This document shows positions 61,750 through 64,000 of a DNA stretch of 64,000 nucleotides, piece after piece. Below the pieces are notes generated by a model. It made no database searches. It worked only from the letters and a program-made list of their open reading frames with translations, and had not been told where the DNA came from. The DNA is taken from assembly GCF_963974425.1 (NCBI RefSeq), contig NZ_CAXBCK010000018.1, positions 1 to 64,000 of the forward strand, in the 5' to 3' direction. Every line of letters begins with the position of its first letter. Position 1 is the stretch's first letter. This DNA is from Marixanthomonas sp963974425. Lineage in GTDB: Bacteria; Bacteroidota; Bacteroidia; Flavobacteriales; Flavobacteriaceae. Made by a program: the position numbers and the translations under genes.

Positions 61750-62605
61750 AAAACAGCGCGAGCTGGGAAGTATATTAACCGACACCTTCAAATTTGTCCG
61801 TTTGGAAGGAAAAACTTTATTGGGTTTGATATTAAAAATAGCTGGTCCTGCCCTTCTTATCGTTTTACTCGCCTATATCTATTATATGCAAGTAACTATG
61901 GGCAGTTTTGATTTACTTGCTGTTGGAGCATCTACGGAGGTTTTTGGGTTAGACATAGTACTTGCATTTTTTTTAATGCTTATTTCGGGAGTAGCTTTTT
62001 ACGCCTTAATGTACGGTACGGTTTTACAGTACATAAAGTCTTACATAAAAAATGACGGAAACGCCATCAAAGAAGAAGTAACAGCTGGTGTTCGCCAAAG
62101 CTTCTGGAGCTTATTAGGAATTAGCTTTTTGGTGGGGTTAATTAGCGGTATTGGTTTTATACTTTGTGTAATACCTGGTATCTACTTTGGTACCATCTTA
62201 GCCACAACCTATGCCATTCACGTATTTGAAAACCGAAACACAACCGACTCTATCAGCTACAGTTTTGAGCTTATTAAAGGCGAATGGTGGATTACGTTTG
62301 CAACCTACCTCGTTATTCTCATTCTATATTACATGATCACCATTATTTTTAGCCTGCCAGGCATTATTTATTCATTTATAAACATTTTTACTATTAGCCA
62401 GGAAGCAACCGCTAATCCAGCCGATATGTTTGATTGGATCTATGTTGCTCTCAACGTTTTAGGAATGATTGGTCAATATCTGTTATATGCCTTGATTATC
62501 ATCAGCACCGCTTTGGTTTATTTTAACCTAAATGAACGCAAAAACTTTACTGGAGCTATGGAAACCATTGAAACCCTTGGTAAACGCGACGATTTTAATG
62601 CATAA
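61724..62605 (+). CDS. Multi-helix membrane protein of the SpoIIM-DUF4129 operon
   Basis: The 293-aa protein is predicted to have six membrane helices. It has no motif that I can tie to an enzyme, although F-V-L... loops and the phrase F-L-V-G-L-I-S-G-I-G-F-I-L-C-V-I-P-G-I-Y-F resemble glycerophosphodiester-phosphodiesterase membrane domains/DUF4013-like proteins. Its ATG lies 26 bp inside the SpoIIM gene, and its 3' end overlaps the DUF4129 gene by 8 bp. The tight packing says it belongs to the same complex. Confidence 0.7.
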   Translation: MKNDYVNFKKQRELGSILTDTFKFVRLEGKTLLGLILKIAGPALLIVLLAYIYYMQVTMGSFDLLAVGASTEVFGLDIVLAFFLMLISGVAFYALMYGTVLQYIKSYIKNDGNAIKEEVTAGVRQSFWSLLGISFLVGLISGIGFILCVIPGIYFGTILATTYAIHVFENRNTTDSISYSFELIKGEWWITFATYLVILILYYMITIIFSLPGIIYSFINIFTISQEATANPADMFDWIYVALNVLGMIGQYLLYALIIISTALVYFNLNERKNFTGAMETIETLGKRDDFNA

Positions 62606-63356
62606 ATTTCTTTTTATATTCTTCTTTTTGTTTTGTTTTGCTGAAGGATTTCCGCAGGACAGCACAACTGTGGAAAAACAAGAAATAATCCGCTATGATA
62701 CCAAAAGCGATGTTTCCCCTTTACAAGTTGATGAAGAAACCATTGAAGGATATAAGAACAATCCCGCTTTTGATTATTCTGAAAAAGACGATGAAGAAAA
62801 TTGGTGGCAACAATTTAAAAACTGGTTAGGCAACATTTGGAATAGCTTTTGGAATTGGCTCTTAGGCGACTTGCAATACAATTCTTTTTTCGCTTTTCTA
62901 ATTAAAATCCTGCCCTATCTAATTATTGGTGGTATTGTAGCGTTTGTAGTCTGGCTGTTCTTTAAACTGAATCCAGGTGCGAGTTTCCTTAAAGGCAAAG
63001 AAAAACCTGACGTGTTTTTTTCTGAAGAAGAAGAAATTATCCGATCCAAAAACATTCGAGAACTCATTGAAAAAGCATTGCAAAGTAAAGAATACCGTTT
63101 GGCTGTCCGCTATTATTATCTATTGATTTTAAAAAAATTGACCGATGCCGAATTAATAGACTATGAATTTGATAAAACCAACACCGATTATATTGCTGAA
63201 ATAACTTCAGATACAATTATTTTACCATTTAAAAAAGCTACGAACCTGTATGATTATATCTGGTACGGGAATTTTACTGTAACTGAAACTGATTACCAAA
63301 AAGCACAAAGAACCTTTCAGGAACTAGAACAACAAATACCCAACACCCATGACTAA
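62598..63356 (+). CDS. DUF4129 domain membrane protein
   Basis: I start at the ATG at 62598, which begins M-H-K-F-L-F-I-F-F-F, a signal sequence ending near F-P-Q-D. The 252-aa protein has one strong membrane helix near 110-128 (I-L-P-Y-L-I-I-G-G-I-V-A-F-V-V-W) and a C-terminal cytosolic DUF4129-like part. That part has L-A-V-R-Y-Y-Y-L-L-I-L-K-K-L, then A-E-L-I-D-Y-E-F, and Y-D-Y-I-W-Y-G-N-F. This type often lies before MoxR/DUF58 genes. It overlaps its neighbours by 8 bp on each side. Confidence 0.82.
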   Translation: MHKFLFIFFFLFCFAEGFPQDSTTVEKQEIIRYDTKSDVSPLQVDEETIEGYKNNPAFDYSEKDDEENWWQQFKNWLGNIWNSFWNWLLGDLQYNSFFAFLIKILPYLIIGGIVAFVVWLFFKLNPGASFLKGKEKPDVFFSEEEEIIRSKNIRELIEKALQSKEYRLAVRYYYLLILKKLTDAELIDYEFDKTNTDYIAEITSDTIILPFKKATNLYDYIWYGNFTVTETDYQKAQRTFQELEQQIPNTHD

Positions 63357-64000
63357 ACTTCAAAAAATATTTTTGGGTGTCTTCCTGCTGCTGCTGGCCG
63401 GAATGGTATATATGGAAGCTACCAAACCCCCACCAGTAAGCTGGTTTCCTAGTTATAACAACCAAGACGAAATTCCACTCGGCACCGTTGTATTGTATGA
63501 TGTATTGGAACAAAATTTCAACGAAAACCTGACTGAAATAGACCGTCCACCTTACGAAGTTCTGCAGGACACTACCTTACAAGGCACCTACCTATTTATA
63601 AATAATTCCATTGGTTTTGATGAAGCCGAGCTGGATAAACTATACCAATGGACAGAAAAAGGCAACACAGTTTTTATTAGTGCCAATTCGATGGGTAATA
63701 CCCTTTTGGATACTTTACAAGTAGAAACCCAGACCAATTATTTGACAAGTAATATCAAGTCTGAGCCGCTTTTAAACTTGACCCACAAAAAATTAGCTAC
63801 TCAAAAACCGTATCATATTAAACGGAATTTTACTATAAAAACCTTCAGTAAAATCGATACGCTCAATCAAACGGTTTTAGGTTTTTCCGAAGTATTTAAT
63901 GATCAAAAAAACATACAGGATTCGCTGCCTAATTTTATAAAAGCCCCAGTTGGCAAAGGTTCTTTTTACCTGCATTTACAACCGGAAGCATTTTCCAATT
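63349..64000 (+). CDS. DUF4350 domain protein, truncated by the window edge
   Basis: The ATG at 63349 overlaps the DUF4129 gene by 8 bp. The frame stays open to the window end, giving 217 codons. It begins M-T-K-L-Q-K-I-F-L-G-V-F-L-L-L-L-A-G, a signal or membrane anchor. A domain with S-W-F-P-S-Y, Y-L-F-I-N-N-S-I-G-F-D, N-T-V-F-I-S-A-N and G-S-F-Y-L-H-L-Q-P-E follows, as in DUF4350 proteins (a GATase-like fold) found with DUF4129 and MoxR in this operon type. A MoxR ATPase and a DUF58 protein are expected next, outside the window. Confidence 0.78.
   Translation, partial: MTKLQKIFLGVFLLLLAGMVYMEATKPPPVSWFPSYNNQDEIPLGTVVLYDVLEQNFNENLTEIDRPPYEVLQDTTLQGTYLFINNSIGFDEAELDKLYQWTEKGNTVFISANSMGNTLLDTLQVETQTNYLTSNIKSEPLLNLTHKKLATQKPYHIKRNFTIKTFSKIDTLNQTVLGFSEVFNDQKNIQDSLPNFIKAPVGKGSFYLHLQPEAFSN

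Overview
The window comes from a low-GC marine-type member of the Bacteroidota, most likely family Flavobacteriaceae. The evidence is the type IX secretion component PorQ, secreted proteins with C-terminal type A sorting domains, family proteins found mostly in flavobacteria (DUF6452/DUF6048, CCC-motif membrane protein, head-GIN-domain proteins), TAnnTTTG-like -7 promoter boxes, and a 6S-like RNA beside zapA. I cannot name the genus. Most of the window is ordinary chromosomal backbone. I see no prophage, insertion sequence, CRISPR array, tRNA or rRNA gene.

Layout. 1-14.6 kb: the edge of a probable short-chain dehydrogenase, an M15 dipeptidase, two MscS-type channels around an M16 peptidase, an endonuclease/exonuclease/phosphatase gene broken by one in-frame TAG, a thioesterase-DUF72 pair, a LolA-like protein, a large secreted BNR/VPS10 beta-propeller protein and an aldehyde dehydrogenase. 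14.6-21.1 kb: rpsA, cmk-porQ and lon, all on the minus strand. 21.1-24.7 kb: a structured 0.6-kb intergenic region, then an ECF sigma factor operon with a probable anti-sigma protein and two exported beta-helix-like repeat proteins. 24.8-31.7 kb: a UMF1-type transporter, an M48 lipoprotein protease, tandem msrB genes, and two adjacent secreted proteins (FG-GAP repeats and an M43-like metalloprotease). 31.9-38.7 kb: lpdA, a Dph6-like ATPase, aroQ, four outer-membrane beta-barrel genes and xerD. 38.7-50.2 kb: aldo/keto reductase, rny, a 6S-like RNA, zapA and its coiled-coil neighbour, an M23 endopeptidase, a TonB-dependent receptor, a cysteine desulfurase and an Smr protein. 50.4-64 kb: a T9SS cargo protein, rocD, rlmD with DUF6452 and DUF6048, plsC, a NUDIX hydrolase facing a lipoprotein cyclophilin, TRIC-RDD, and a SpoIIM/DUF4129/DUF4350 membrane operon that runs off the right edge.

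How the genes fit together. Envelope biology dominates: peptidoglycan trimming (M15, M23), tension channels, lipoproteins, outer-membrane barrels, envelope stress signalling, methionine sulfoxide repair, and T9SS with several likely cargos. The most notable observation is an 11-base G run (31646-31656) in the signal-peptide region of the M43-like protease. An ATG at 31681 would encode a complete signal peptide and join the protease frame only if the run were 9 or 12 bases long. This looks like a homopolymer on/off switch, a broken gene or a sequencing error. Other points of interest are the single-codon break in the 6222-7298 gene, a pseudoknot-like pair of interleaved inverted repeats upstream of the ECF sigma gene, a perfect 23-bp inverted repeat among the barrel genes, and two divergent genes whose start codons are one base apart.
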